Shown: positions 37,304 to 46,517 of the stretch, one piece after another
Position numbering within the stretch: the stretch's first letter is position 1
How the letters are laid out: each line of letters opens with the position of its first letter
Source of the DNA: Lysobacteraceae bacterium
GTDB lineage: Bacteria; Pseudomonadota; Gammaproteobacteria; Xanthomonadales; Xanthomonadaceae
NCBI GenBank assembly: GCA_023954075.1
Contig: JAMLIV010000005.1
Location: 1-64,000, forward strand
Length of the DNA stretch: 64,000 nt
Direction of reading: 5' to 3'
Program-made: the position numbers and the translations under genes
Notes under the pieces: model-generated
Told to the model about the DNA's origin: nothing
The model's input: only the letters and a program-made list of their open reading frames with translations
Databases searched by the model: none

Positions 37304-37947
37304 GGCGCGTGTTCCACCAGGGTGCGCATGTCCGCGGCGATGAGCTCCGGGTCCAGCGGCGGGCGCATGAAGCCGGCCAGGTTGGCTTCGGGATCGAGCA
37401 CGGCGACCCAGCTGGTGTGGTCGATGGTGTAACCGCCATCCTCCAGCGGTGCCTTGGCGAACACCATGCTGAGCGAGGCAGCGAAGCGCGTCAGCGCGTC
37501 GATGTCGCCGGTGGCCGCGAGCACGGTCGGGCTGAAGTAGGCCGCGTACTTCTGCAACGCCTCGGGGGTGTCGCGCTCGGGATCGACCGAGACGAACAGG
37601 ATGCGCGGACGGCTGGCTTCGGGCAACGTGGCCCACAGCTTCTCGGCGCGCGCCAGGGCGGCCAGGGTCATCGGACACACGTCCGGGCAGTGGGTGAAGC
37701 CCAGAAACACCAGGGTCCAGCGCCCTCGCAGGGCCGCCGCGTCCACCACGCTGCCGTCAGCGGCGGCGAGAGCGAACTCCGGCAGCACGCGCGCCGCATC
37801 GAGCAGGCGCATGCTTTCCACCGGCGGCACCGCGGCGGTGCGGGAAAAAAACTTCTGCCCGGCCCACAGCCCAAGGCCGGCGGCCAGCGCAGCGATCAGC
37901 ACCAAGAGGGTCGGCAGCGTGCCGGAGGGGCGGGTACGGGTAGTCAT
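37300..37947 (-). CDS. SCO1/SenC family copper chaperone
   Basis: The 215-residue membrane-anchored thioredoxin-fold protein has one N-terminal helix (about 10-30). The copper site is [12 protein letters not shown] (CxxxC), with a conserved His in [22 protein letters not shown] is also typical. Sco proteins load copper into the CuA site of cytochrome c oxidase and keep its thiols reduced. The ATG at 37947 gives a sensible anchor; the 35-codon extension upstream is not conserved-looking. It is coupled to psd by a four-base overlap, an association with no obvious metabolic logic beyond membrane assembly. Confidence 0.92.
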   Translation of the reverse strand: MTTRTRPSGTLPTLLVLIAALAAGLGLWAGQKFFSRTAAVPPVESMRLLDAARVLPEFALAAADGSVVDAAALRGRWTLVFLGFTHCPDVCPMTLAALARAEKLWATLPEASRPRILFVSVDPERDTPEALQKYAAYFSPTVLAATGDIDALTRFAASLSMVFAKAPLEDGGYTIDHTSWVAVLDPEANLAGFMRPPLDPELIAADMRTLVEHAP

Positions 37948-38069
37948 CGGGCCAGTATACCGACTGGCCGCAAGACCTCGCCCTCGGCAGGCCGCATCCG
38001 CTGCCAGGCGCGCCCGAACCGGACCAGCGCGCGGGCTATACTGCGCGCGCACCCATCCCGCACTGCACC

Positions 38070-38990
38070 ATGACCGCCGAACTCGCCACGATCATCGACT
38101 TCATCCGCTACGGCGCCAGCCGCTTCGGCGAGGCCGGGCTGACTTTCGGCCACGGCTTCGACAATGCCCTGGATGAAGCCACCCAGCTCGCGCTCCACGC
38201 CCTGCACCTGCCGCACGACCTGCCGCCGGCCTACGGTCAGGCACGCCTGACCGCCGCGGAAAAGGCGCAGGTGCTGGCGCTGTTCCAGCGCCGCATCGAC
38301 GAGCGCATTCCGGCCTGCTACCTCACCGGCGAGGCCTGGTTCGCGGGCCTGTGCTTCCTCACCGATGCGCGCGCGCTGGTGCCGCGCTCGCCCATCGCCG
38401 AACTGATCGAAGCCGGCTTCCAGCCCTGGCTGGGCGACCGCCACGTGGCGCGCGCGCTGGATCTTTGCACCGGCTCGGGCTGCATCGGCATCGCCATGGC
38501 GGTGCACCGGCCCGACTGGCAGGTGGACGCGGTGGACCTGAGCCCCGACGCGCTGGAACTGGCGCAGTCCAACGTCGAGCGCTTCGATGTGGGCGAGCGC
38601 GTCCGGCTGATCGAGTCGGATCTCTTCTCGGCGCTGGCGGGCGAGCGCTACGACCTCATCGTCACCAACCCGCCCTACGTCACCCACGAGGAAACCGACG
38701 CGCTGCCGCCCGAGTACGCCTTCGAGCCCGAACTGGGGCTGCGCGCCGGCGACGATGGCCTGGACTTGGCCCTGCGCATCCTGCGCGATGCGCCCGAACA
38801 CCTGACCGAAGAGGGCCTGCTGATCTGCGAAGTGGGCGAAAGCGAGCGTGCCCTCACCGCGCTGCTGCCGGAGCTCGAGTTCGACTGGATCGAGTTCAAG
38901 GTCGGCCAGATGGGCGTGTTCGTGATCGAACGCGAGGCGCTGGTGCGCCATCACGCGCGCATCCGCGCGCTGGCGGACGCGCGCGCGTGA
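38070..38990 (+). CDS. prmB: Ribosomal protein L3 N5-glutamine methyltransferase
   Basis: The 306-residue SAM-dependent methyltransferase has an N-terminal helical domain and a Rossmann domain with [16 protein letters not shown] (motif I), [15 protein letters not shown] (motif II) and the glutamine-methylation motif IVTNPPYVT. It is of the PrmB rather than PrmC type by the [20 protein letters not shown] segment. It methylates a glutamine of L3. Its stop overlaps the GTG of aroC. Confidence 0.94.
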   Translation: MTAELATIIDFIRYGASRFGEAGLTFGHGFDNALDEATQLALHALHLPHDLPPAYGQARLTAAEKAQVLALFQRRIDERIPACYLTGEAWFAGLCFLTDARALVPRSPIAELIEAGFQPWLGDRHVARALDLCTGSGCIGIAMAVHRPDWQVDAVDLSPDALELAQSNVERFDVGERVRLIESDLFSALAGERYDLIVTNPPYVTHEETDALPPEYAFEPELGLRAGDDGLDLALRILRDAPEHLTEEGLLICEVGESERALTALLPELEFDWIEFKVGQMGVFVIEREALVRHHARIRALADARA

Positions 38991-40084
38991 ACACGTTTGG
39001 CCGGCTCTTTCGCGTCACCACCTTCGGCGAGTCCCACGGCCCGGCGATCGGCTGCGTGATCGACGGCTGCCCGCCCGGGCTGGCGCTTGCGCCGGACGAC
39101 TTCGACACCGATCTCGCGCGCCGCGCCACCGGGCGCTCGCGCTACACCTCGCAGCGGCGCGAGGCCGATGAGGTCGAAATCCTGTCCGGCGTGTACGAAG
39201 GCCGCAGCACCGGCACCCCGATCGCGCTCCTGATCCGCAACGTGGACCCGCGCAGCAAGGACTACGGTGCCATCGCCGACCGGTTCCGTCCGGCGCATGC
39301 CGACTACGCCTACTGGCACAAGTACGGCATCCGCGACCCGCGCGGCGGCGGGCGCAGTTCGGCGCGCGAGACCACGATGCGCGTGGCGGCCGGGGTCGTC
39401 GCGAAGAAATGGCTGGCGCAGCGCGGCGTCAGCGTGCGCGGCTTCCTTTCGCAGCTCGGCGACATCCGCCCGCGCGGATTCGACCGGGACGTGATCGAAA
39501 CCAACCCCTTCTTCTGGCCCTGCGCCGAACAGGTGCCGGAGCTGGAGGAGTACATGAAGGCCCTGCACAAGTCCGGCGACTCGGTCGGCGCGCGGGTGGA
39601 CGTGGTGGCCGAGGGCGTACCGCCGGGCTGGGGCGAGCCGGTCTACGGCAAGCTCGATGCGGAGCTGGCCGCGGCGCTGATGGGCATCAACGCGGTCAAG
39701 GGCGTGGAAATCGGCGACGGTTTCGCGGTGGCGGCGAAGAAGGGCACCGAAAACCGCGACGAGATCACTGCGGAGGGTTTTCTCTCCAATCACGCCGGCG
39801 GCATCCTGGGCGGCATTTCCAGCGGCCAGCCGATCCGCTGCTCGATCGCGCTCAAGCCCACCTCCAGCATCCGTCTGCCCGGCCGCAGCCTCGACACCTC
39901 CGGTGCGCCGGTCGATGTGGTCACCACCGGCCGCCACGATCCCTGCGTCGGCATCCGCGCCACGCCCATCGCCGAGGCGATGGTGGCGCTCGTGCTGATC
40001 GACCAGGCCCTGCGCCACCGCGCCCAGTGCGGCGATGTCGGTACCGTCGCGCCGCGCGTTCCCGGCGGCGCGTTCCCTCCCTGA
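38987..40084 (+). CDS. aroC: Chorismate synthase
   Basis: The 365-residue protein starts [21 protein letters not shown] and has the family signatures [38 protein letters not shown] and [16 protein letters not shown], giving full coverage of the FMN-binding fold. It makes chorismate from EPSP in the shikimate pathway. The start is a GTG at 38987 that overlaps the prmB stop in GTGA. The order prmB-aroC-asd is conserved in Xanthomonadales. Confidence 0.97.
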   Translation: MNTFGRLFRVTTFGESHGPAIGCVIDGCPPGLALAPDDFDTDLARRATGRSRYTSQRREADEVEILSGVYEGRSTGTPIALLIRNVDPRSKDYGAIADRFRPAHADYAYWHKYGIRDPRGGGRSSARETTMRVAAGVVAKKWLAQRGVSVRGFLSQLGDIRPRGFDRDVIETNPFFWPCAEQVPELEEYMKALHKSGDSVGARVDVVAEGVPPGWGEPVYGKLDAELAAALMGINAVKGVEIGDGFAVAAKKGTENRDEITAEGFLSNHAGGILGGISSGQPIRCSIALKPTSSIRLPGRSLDTSGAPVDVVTTGRHDPCVGIRATPIAEAMVALVLIDQALRHRAQCGDVGTVAPRVPGGAFPP

Positions 40085-40107
40085 TACTTCTTGTCCAGGC
40101 ACCTTTC

Positions 40108-41136
40108 ATGAGTGACACATCCAGGCAGTACACCGTTGCCGTCGTCGGTGCCACCGGCGCGGTGGGCGAAACCATGCTCGACATCCTCGCCCAGCGCGAT
40201 TTCCCCGTGGGAAAACTGGTCGCGCTGGCCTCCGAGCGCTCCGCCGGCGAGCGGATTTCCTTCGGCGAAAGGACGGTTGTGGTGCAGGATCTGGCCACCT
40301 TCGACCCGGCCGGCGTCGACATCGCGCTGTTTTCCGCAGGCGGCTCGATCTCGAAGGAATTCGCGCCCCGGTTTGCGGCCGCCGGTGCCATCGTCATCGA
40401 CAACAGTTCCGCCTTCCGCTACGACGACGATGTGCCGCTGGTGGTGTCGGAGGTCAATCCCGAGGCGGCGCGGAATCCGCCGCGCGGCATCATCGCCAAT
40501 CCCAACTGTTCCACAATGCAGCTGCTGGTGGCGCTCGCCCCGATCCACCGCGCCGTGGGCATCGCGCGCATCAACGTGGCGACCTACCAGTCGGTGTCGG
40601 GGGCGGGCCGTTCGGCGCTGGAAGAGCTCGGTCGCCAGACCGCCGCCATCCTCAGCTTCGCCGATCCCGAACCCGCGCGCTTCCCGGTGCAGATCGCGTT
40701 CAACCTGATCCCGCAGATCGACGACTTCCTCGACAACGGCTACACCAAGGAAGAGATGAAGCTGGTGTGGGAAACCCGCAAGATCCTGGACGACGCATCC
40801 ATCGAGGTGAACCCGACCGCGGTGCGCGTGCCGGTGTTCTTCGGCCACGCCGAGGCGGTCCATCTGGAAACCCGCGCGCCGATATCTCCGGAAGCCGCGC
40901 GCGCGCTGCTGGAGCAGGCGCCGGGCGTCGTGGTGGTGGACGAACGGCGCACCGGCGGCTGGCCCACGCCCGTCACCCACGCCTCGGGCACCGACCCGGT
41001 CTACGTCGGCCGCATTCGGCAGGACATCTCGCACCCGCGCGGGCTGAATCTGTGGGTGGTGGCCGACAATATCCGCAAGGGGGCCGCACTAAACGCTGTA
41101 CAGATTGCTGAACTATTGGTAAAAACTCACGCCTGA
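40108..41136 (+). CDS. asd: Aspartate-semialdehyde dehydrogenase
   Basis: The 342-residue protein has an NADP-binding start VAVVGATGAVGETMLDIL, the catalytic cysteine in IIANPNCSTMQLLVAL, and the substrate-site segment VSEVNPEA. VFFGHAEAVHLET in the C-terminal half contains the general-base His. It makes aspartate semialdehyde for lysine, threonine, methionine and diaminopimelate. It is 23 bases after aroC, and the fimV promoter overlaps its last codons. Confidence 0.97.
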   Translation: MSDTSRQYTVAVVGATGAVGETMLDILAQRDFPVGKLVALASERSAGERISFGERTVVVQDLATFDPAGVDIALFSAGGSISKEFAPRFAAAGAIVIDNSSAFRYDDDVPLVVSEVNPEAARNPPRGIIANPNCSTMQLLVALAPIHRAVGIARINVATYQSVSGAGRSALEELGRQTAAILSFADPEPARFPVQIAFNLIPQIDDFLDNGYTKEEMKLVWETRKILDDASIEVNPTAVRVPVFFGHAEAVHLETRAPISPEAARALLEQAPGVVVVDERRTGGWPTPVTHASGTDPVYVGRIRQDISHPRGLNLWVVADNIRKGAALNAVQIAELLVKTHA

Positions 41137-41144
41137 TCTAAAGT
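41116..41144 (+). promoter_or_regulatory. Sigma-70-type promoter of fimV
   Basis: TTGGTA (41116-41121) and TAAAGT (41139-41144) with a 17-base spacer, overlapping the 3' end of asd. Transcription would start about 80 bases before the fimV ATG. Confidence 0.5.
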
Positions 41145-41231
41145 TAGCACCGCGTTATCAAGTCGTTTCGAGGATTCAGGGGGAAACGACATGCGGCGCG
41201 TCGCACCATGCCTCCGAGGGGAAGCCACCCG

Positions 41232-43520
41232 ATGAACATGCGTCTCCGTCTCCCGATCGCCCTCGCCCTGGCGCTGGGCAGCAGCCACGCCAGCGCGCTT
41301 GGCCTGGGCCAGATCGAGGTGAAATCCGCCCTGAATCAGCCACTTGTCGCCGAAATCCCGGTGCTGACGAGCAGTCCGGGCGAAGCCGATGACCTGCGCG
41401 TCAAGCTGGCACCACCCGACGCCTTCACCCGCGTCGGACTGAGCCGCCCGACCATCCAGGCCGCCAACCTCAGCTTCGAAGTGCGTACCGACGAGCGCGG
41501 CCGCAAGGTCATCCGCATCACCACGCCCGACAGCGTCTCCGACCCGTTCCTGAGCTTTCTGCTGGAAGCCGACTGGGGCAAGGGCCGCATGCTGCGCGAA
41601 TACACCGTGCTGCTCGATCCGCCCTCGATGGTGCCGATCACGGCCAGCGCGCCGGCGCGAACCAGCGCGCTGCCCGAACCGCCGCCGGCACCGGCCGAAC
41701 CGCTGCTGGAAACGCCGCCGCCGCTGGCCGCCGAGCCCGTCGCGGCGCCCCAGCCTGTGCCAACGCCGGCTCCGGCCTACGTACCGCCGCCTGCGCCCGC
41801 ACCCGCAGCGGTGCCCGACACCAGGATCCCCCCGCAGGACAGCTACCCGGCCTACGGGGCCGACAGCTACGGACCGGTCGCGACCGGCGACACGCTGTGG
41901 TCGATCGCCACGCGCACCCGGCATGACGAATCGGTCACCATCAACCAGATGATGCTGGCCCTGCTGCGCGCCAACCCCGAGGCGTTTGCCGACAACAACA
42001 TCAATCGCCTCAAGAAGGGCGCAGTGTTGCGCATCCCGGCGCGCGAGGAAGCCACCATCCTGGCGGCATCGGAAGCCGCTGCGCAGGTGCGCGACCAGAT
42101 GCAGGCCTGGGGCGGCGGTGCCGCCACCATTGCAGCGCCGGCCGACGCATCGATGGGCGCACCTGTCGCGACGCGCGGTGCGGCCGATCGACGCAGCGAC
42201 TCGCGCCTGGAGCTCACCCCGCCGCGCGGCGAAGCCAGCGCCAACGCCAGCCAGTCGGGTGCCGCCGCCGAGGGCAGCGGCCGCGAGCTGCGCGCCGAAC
42301 TGGCGCGCAGCCGCGAGGAAGCCAGCGCGCTGTCGCAGGAAAACGTGGAACTCAAGTCGCGCGTCGGCGAGCTGGAAACGCTCCAGACCGAAACCCGCCG
42401 CCTGCTGGAACTCAAGGACAGTGAACTGGCCGCGGCCCAACGCCGCCTGGCGACCGCTGCCGAAGCCACCCGCAGCGCCAGCGCCGAAGCTGCGCCTGTC
42501 GCGACGACCGACCCGCTCGCGGACGCCGCGCCTCTGCAGGCCGGCGACGATGCGACGGCTGCAGCGACGCCTGTACCCGAAGAGGGAGGCTCCGCAGCCA
42601 CGCCCGCCGAACCCGTTTCGCAGGTCACGCCCGAGCGAGTCGCGCCAGCGGCCGTCACGCCCGAACCGATCGTCGAGTCCGCGCCGGCACCGCAGCCCGA
42701 CGCGGCTCCGTCCGGCCTGCCCGGCGGCTTCAATCCCTGGCTCGTGGGCGGCGGCGCGGCGCTGCTGCTCGGACTCGTCGGCCTGCTCCTGGCGCGGCGG
42801 CGCAGGAAGCCGGCCGCAGCCGCACCGGCTGCAATCGCGGGCGCAGCCGAGCCGCCTGCGGCCGTCGCACCGTTCGTGCCCGACCCGCAGGAAGGCGACC
42901 TGATCGAGGCGCTCTCGCACTATCCCGACGACCTGCACCTCCATCTCGACCTGCTCAAGCACTATGTCGCCAGCGGCGAAAGCGCGGCCTTCGAAATGGC
43001 GGCCGAGGCGATGTACGCCCAGGTCCGCGACCTGAACGATCCGCTCTGGCTCGAGGCGGCGGTGCTGGGCCGGCAGATTGCGCCGAACAACCCGCTGTTC
43101 GATGCCGCCCACGCTGATGAAGATGCGGAGGCATCCTACGACGATGCGCCGGACTTCGAGCCGGTCGCAGCGCCCACCGCGGTACCGGCCTCGCGCGACG
43201 TCGACTGGCTCAGCGCCAGCCCGGCCGCAGCTGCCGACACGGCAAGTCCGGGCGACGACCAGGACGTCGAAGACTTCACCTTCGAAGCGCAAGGCGATGC
43301 GGCTGACGCCGCGGGATCCGATGATTTCGTGGACACCGCGCCGGTCGCTGCCGATACCGCGATCGATGCCGATGTCGCCGCGACCAAGCTCGAACTGGCG
43401 CGTGCCTACCTCGACATGGGCGATGCGGAAGGTGCCCGCGGGATGCTCGAGGAAGTACTGACCGAGGGCAACTCGACCCAGCGCGAGGAGGCCCGCGCGC
43501 TGATCGCCACCATTCACTGA
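41232..43520 (+). CDS. fimV: FimV/HubP family polar peptidoglycan-binding protein
   Basis: The 762-residue protein has a signal peptide ([21 protein letters not shown]). A conserved FimV N-terminal domain follows (about 25-135: [39 protein letters not shown]), then a Pro/Ala-rich linker and a LysM domain (about 214-270: [15 protein letters not shown]). A coiled coil (about 350-412), an acidic linker, one membrane helix (about 501-520) and a cytoplasmic C-terminal part with a FimV_C TPR-like end ([20 protein letters not shown]) complete it. FimV anchors at the cell pole and is needed for type IV pilus assembly and twitching through c-di-GMP/cAMP circuits. The ATG at 41232 is best; MNMRLRL is a second option. 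Confidence 0.93.
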   Translation: MNMRLRLPIALALALGSSHASALGLGQIEVKSALNQPLVAEIPVLTSSPGEADDLRVKLAPPDAFTRVGLSRPTIQAANLSFEVRTDERGRKVIRITTPDSVSDPFLSFLLEADWGKGRMLREYTVLLDPPSMVPITASAPARTSALPEPPPAPAEPLLETPPPLAAEPVAAPQPVPTPAPAYVPPPAPAPAAVPDTRIPPQDSYPAYGADSYGPVATGDTLWSIATRTRHDESVTINQMMLALLRANPEAFADNNINRLKKGAVLRIPAREEATILAASEAAAQVRDQMQAWGGGAATIAAPADASMGAPVATRGAADRRSDSRLELTPPRGEASANASQSGAAAEGSGRELRAELARSREEASALSQENVELKSRVGELETLQTETRRLLELKDSELAAAQRRLATAAEATRSASAEAAPVATTDPLADAAPLQAGDDATAAATPVPEEGGSAATPAEPVSQVTPERVAPAAVTPEPIVESAPAPQPDAAPSGLPGGFNPWLVGGGAALLLGLVGLLLARRRRKPAAAAPAAIAGAAEPPAAVAPFVPDPQEGDLIEALSHYPDDLHLHLDLLKHYVASGESAAFEMAAEAMYAQVRDLNDPLWLEAAVLGRQIAPNNPLFDAAHADEDAEASYDDAPDFEPVAAPTAVPASRDVDWLSASPAAAADTASPGDDQDVEDFTFEAQGDAADAAGSDDFVDTAPVAADTAIDADVAATKLELARAYLDMGDAEGARGMLEEVLTEGNSTQREEARALIATIH

Positions 43521-43537
43521 ACCACAAGGCTCCACCC

Positions 43538-43577
43538 CGAAGGGCCGGACGCGTCAGCCTCCGGCCCTTCGCATTTC
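43538..43577 (+). terminator. Terminator between fimV and truA
   Basis: Perfect 12-bp stem CGAAGGGCCGGA with its complement (loop of 10), then CATTTCA. It lies 17 bases after the fimV stop and 10 bases before the truA ATG. The T tract is weak, so read-through into truA is possible. Confidence 0.65.
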
Positions 43578-43587
43578 AGGATCACGC

Positions 43588-44355
43588 ATGCGCTACGCCC
43601 TGGGCATCGAGTACGACGGCACCGACTTCTGCGGCTGGCAGCGGCTGGGCGACAACCCGAGCCTGCAGGCGGCGCTGGAAGCGGCGCTGGCGTTCGTCGC
43701 CGGGCACCGGGTCGACGTCACCTGCGCCGGGCGCACCGACCGCGGCGTCCACGGGCTGTGCCAGGTCGTGCACTTCGACAGCCAGTCCGAGCGCAGCGAC
43801 TACGGCTGGATGATGGGTGCCAATTCGCGCCTGCCGCGCTCGATGGCGGTGCGCTGGTGCCAGCCCGTCGCGGACGCCTTCAGCGCGCGCTTTTCCGCCC
43901 GCGCGCGGCGCTATCGCTACCGCATCCTCAACCGCAGGGTGCGCCCGGCGCTGGACGCACGTTTCGTGGCCTGGGAGCGCCGTCCGCTGGACGCCGACGC
44001 CATGCACGCCGCGGCACAGGCGCTGCTGGGCGAACGCGACTTCTCCGCCTTCCGCTCCTCGCAGTGCCAGGCCAGCCACGCGCGCCGCGACCTGCAGCGG
44101 CTCGACGTGCAGCGCTGCGGCGAGGAAATCCACGTCGACGTCCGCGCCAACGCCTTCCTGCACCACATGGTGCGCAACCTGGTCGGCAGCCTGCTGCCCA
44201 TCGGCCGCGGCGAGCGCCCGGTGTCGTGGCTGGCCGAACTGCTCGACGGCCGCGACCGCACCGTGGCCGGTCCGACGGCGCTTCCGCAGGGCCTTCTGTT
44301 CATCGGGCCGCTGTATCCGCGCGAATGCGGTCTGCCGGCCGAAGTCACGCTGTGA
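43588..44355 (+). CDS. truA: tRNA pseudouridine(38-40) synthase TruA
   Basis: The 255-residue enzyme has the TruA start [18 protein letters not shown], the catalytic aspartate in [28 protein letters not shown] and [18 protein letters not shown]. It modifies U38-U40 in anticodon stems. Its stop overlaps the GTG of trpF, an arrangement (fimV-truA-trpF) that is conserved in gammaproteobacteria. Confidence 0.97.
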   Translation: MRYALGIEYDGTDFCGWQRLGDNPSLQAALEAALAFVAGHRVDVTCAGRTDRGVHGLCQVVHFDSQSERSDYGWMMGANSRLPRSMAVRWCQPVADAFSARFSARARRYRYRILNRRVRPALDARFVAWERRPLDADAMHAAAQALLGERDFSAFRSSQCQASHARRDLQRLDVQRCGEEIHVDVRANAFLHHMVRNLVGSLLPIGRGERPVSWLAELLDGRDRTVAGPTALPQGLLFIGPLYPRECGLPAEVTL

Positions 44356-45014
44356 ACGCGCCTGTCCGCATCAAGTTCTGCGGCCTCACCCGCGAGGCCG
44401 ACGTCGACCTTGCGGTGGCGCTGGGCGTGGACATGATCGGCCTGGTGTTCGCCCAGCGCAGCCCGCGCCGGCTCGATGGCGAGCGCGCCGCCGCGCTGCG
44501 CGCCCGCATCCCCGCGCACATCGCCACCGTGGCGCTGGTGATGGATGCGCCAGCGGACGACATCGCGCGGATCCTGGCCCGGGTCCACCCCGATCTCCTG
44601 CAGTTCCACGGCACCGAGCCCGAGGCGTTCTGCGCGTCCTTCGGCATGCCCTACATCAAGGCGATCGCGCTGGGCGGCGCTGATCCGCAGGACGCCCGCC
44701 ACCTTCCCCACGCCTGGCCATCGGCGCACGCGCTCCTGCTCGATGGCCATGCGCCGGGCGAGCCAGGCGGCAGCGGCCAGACGTTCGACTGGCAGCGGAC
44801 GGCCGACGCCGGCGAGCGGCGTGTGCTCCTTGCCGGCGGCCTGCATCCTGGCAACGTCGCCGAGGCCATCCGCCGCGCGCGGCCGTGGGGCGTGGACGTC
44901 TCCAGCGGCGTGGAACAAGCGACGGGGATCAAGGATCCGGCAAAGATGCGCGCGTTCGTCGCGGCGGTGCGGGACATCGACGGCCGGCTTGCGGGTCGGG
45001 CAGTTCCGGACTGA
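44352..45014 (+). CDS. trpF: Phosphoribosylanthranilate isomerase
   Basis: The 220-residue TIM-barrel enzyme has the catalytic Cys in [16 protein letters not shown], the [11 protein letters not shown] loop, [27 protein letters not shown] and the phosphate-binding end [15 protein letters not shown]. It catalyses the third step of tryptophan synthesis. It starts at GTG 44352, overlapping truA by four bases. The other trp genes are not in the window; trpB/trpA often follow trpF in relatives but here a convergent kinase gene does. Confidence 0.96.
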   Translation: MNAPVRIKFCGLTREADVDLAVALGVDMIGLVFAQRSPRRLDGERAAALRARIPAHIATVALVMDAPADDIARILARVHPDLLQFHGTEPEAFCASFGMPYIKAIALGGADPQDARHLPHAWPSAHALLLDGHAPGEPGGSGQTFDWQRTADAGERRVLLAGGLHPGNVAEAIRRARPWGVDVSSGVEQATGIKDPAKMRAFVAAVRDIDGRLAGRAVPD

Positions 45015-45075
45015 TCGGCGGTGCCGGCGGCCAGTCGCGGCCGCGGTGCCGGCGCAATGCGCAGCCCGGTGCGTG

Positions 45076-46479
45076 CTAATCGGGCGGGGCGTGGCGATCA
45101 GCTGCCCGCGCCAGGATCCGCTTCGCCGACCGCGGGCACTGCGGGTCGTCCCCCAGACAGCGGGTACGCTCCTGCAGCACGGCGATGGCATCGGGCAAGT
45201 CCACGGCGGGCATCGCGCCGCGCATGTCCGCCACCACCGCCACCAGCCCGGCCCGCGCCTCGCGATCGTAAGGGTTGAGGCGCAGGGCCTCGACGAACTG
45301 GAGCGCGGCGTCCTCCCAGTACCGGCGCGCAAGGTTCCCCTGCCCCTCGCGCACCGCCGCCTCGACCTGGGCGCGCTGATCCGCATCGAGCTGGAGCGTG
45401 CCCCAGCGCGCCAGCAGCCAGTCGCTCGAACTCCACAGCGCAAGGACCGCCGCCAGCGCCGCGCCGGCAAGGCCCAGCCCCAGCCTGCGCCAGTCGTAGG
45501 CGTCGAACGCGCGACCCAGCGCCATCGCATCCTCGAACCGGTCGGCCCGCCGGAACGCCAGCGCACGCGCCACGGCGCGCGACTGCACCCGCGTCAGGTT
45601 CGCCGGAAACTTCGGGCGAAGGCGCTGGCTGGCGGCCTGATCGGCCGGGACGTGATCGAACGGGTGGCGACCGGCATAGAGCCGAAACAGCAGGCATCCC
45701 AGCGCATACACGTCATCGGCGGGCTGCGGGCGCTCGCCGGCCAGCATCTCGGGGCTGGCATAGTCCATGGTCATCGCGCCGACGTCATCGGCGTCGAACA
45801 CGCTGTCGCGCTCGCGCGCCCGCGCGATGCCGAAATCGAGGAGCTTGGGCTCGCCGTCCTCGCCCAGGAACACGTTGGACGGCTTGATGTCCGCATGCAC
45901 CAGCCCCTGGGCGTGGGCGTAGCCCAATCCCGAAATGATCCCGCGCGCGATGCGCAGGCGCTCGGCGGCATCGAGCGGACGATCGGCATCGCGCAGGCGC
46001 AGCTGCAGCGGTTCACCGCGCAGCAGCTCCATGGTGAGATAGACCAGCTTGCCGTCGCGGTCGAAGTCGAACACCTTGACGATGTTCGGATGATTGAGGC
46101 TCTGCGCGTGCTTGCCTTCGCGCTGCAGCGCGACGAAACCGAGCCCGAACTCGGCCATGTCGCCCGACAGGATTTTCATCGCCACGAAGGGATCGGGATC
46201 GCGCGCCTCCACCTTGCGCAGGTCGCGCGCCTTGTAGACCAGCCCCATCCCGCCGCGCCCGAGTTCCTCGACCACCTCGAAGCGCCCTTTGACGATGTCG
46301 CCGGGCGCAAGCTCGATGCCGGCCCGACCGGATACTGCGGGCGGGGCCTGGAGCGCCGACGTCGCAAAGGTCTGGAACGCAGCCGGCACCGGACCCTGCT
46401 GCCCCGGGCCGGGCGCGGCGCGGGTGACTTCGGAGTCGAACTCACGCGCCACGACGCACTCCGTTCGCGCCTTGCGCAC
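45076..46479 (-). CDS. Transmembrane Ser/Thr protein kinase with HAD in place of HRD
   Basis: The 467-residue protein has an N-terminal tail (1-58) and a kinase domain (about 65-320) with ELGRGGMGLVYKA, Lys102 (VAMKIL), LVHADIKPSNV (195-197) and LLDFGIAR. The catalytic loop has Ala where most kinases have Arg, but Asp197, Lys and Asn are kept, so it should be an active non-RD kinase not needing activation-loop phosphorylation. One membrane helix (about 332-350) precedes a periplasmic region of about 115 residues with a TPR-like segment (YWEDAALQFVEALRLNPYDR) and two cysteines. It begins 38 bases after the autotransporter gene, making it the last gene of the caspase-Ig-autotransporter cluster. 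Confidence 0.88.
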   Translation of the reverse strand: MRKARTECVVAREFDSEVTRAAPGPGQQGPVPAAFQTFATSALQAPPAVSGRAGIELAPGDIVKGRFEVVEELGRGGMGLVYKARDLRKVEARDPDPFVAMKILSGDMAEFGLGFVALQREGKHAQSLNHPNIVKVFDFDRDGKLVYLTMELLRGEPLQLRLRDADRPLDAAERLRIARGIISGLGYAHAQGLVHADIKPSNVFLGEDGEPKLLDFGIARARERDSVFDADDVGAMTMDYASPEMLAGERPQPADDVYALGCLLFRLYAGRHPFDHVPADQAASQRLRPKFPANLTRVQSRAVARALAFRRADRFEDAMALGRAFDAYDWRRLGLGLAGAALAAVLALWSSSDWLLARWGTLQLDADQRAQVEAAVREGQGNLARRYWEDAALQFVEALRLNPYDREARAGLVAVVADMRGAMPAVDLPDAIAVLQERTRCLGDDPQCPRSAKRILARAADRHAPPD

Positions 46480-46517
46480 CGCGCGCGTGCGGCGCGGTCA
46501 GGACCCCGGGGCGAGCC

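Noticed and set aside
37948-37973. TATACT as a leaderless promoter for sco
   Set aside because: No matching -35 box and the start would fall on the ATG itself; not convincing.
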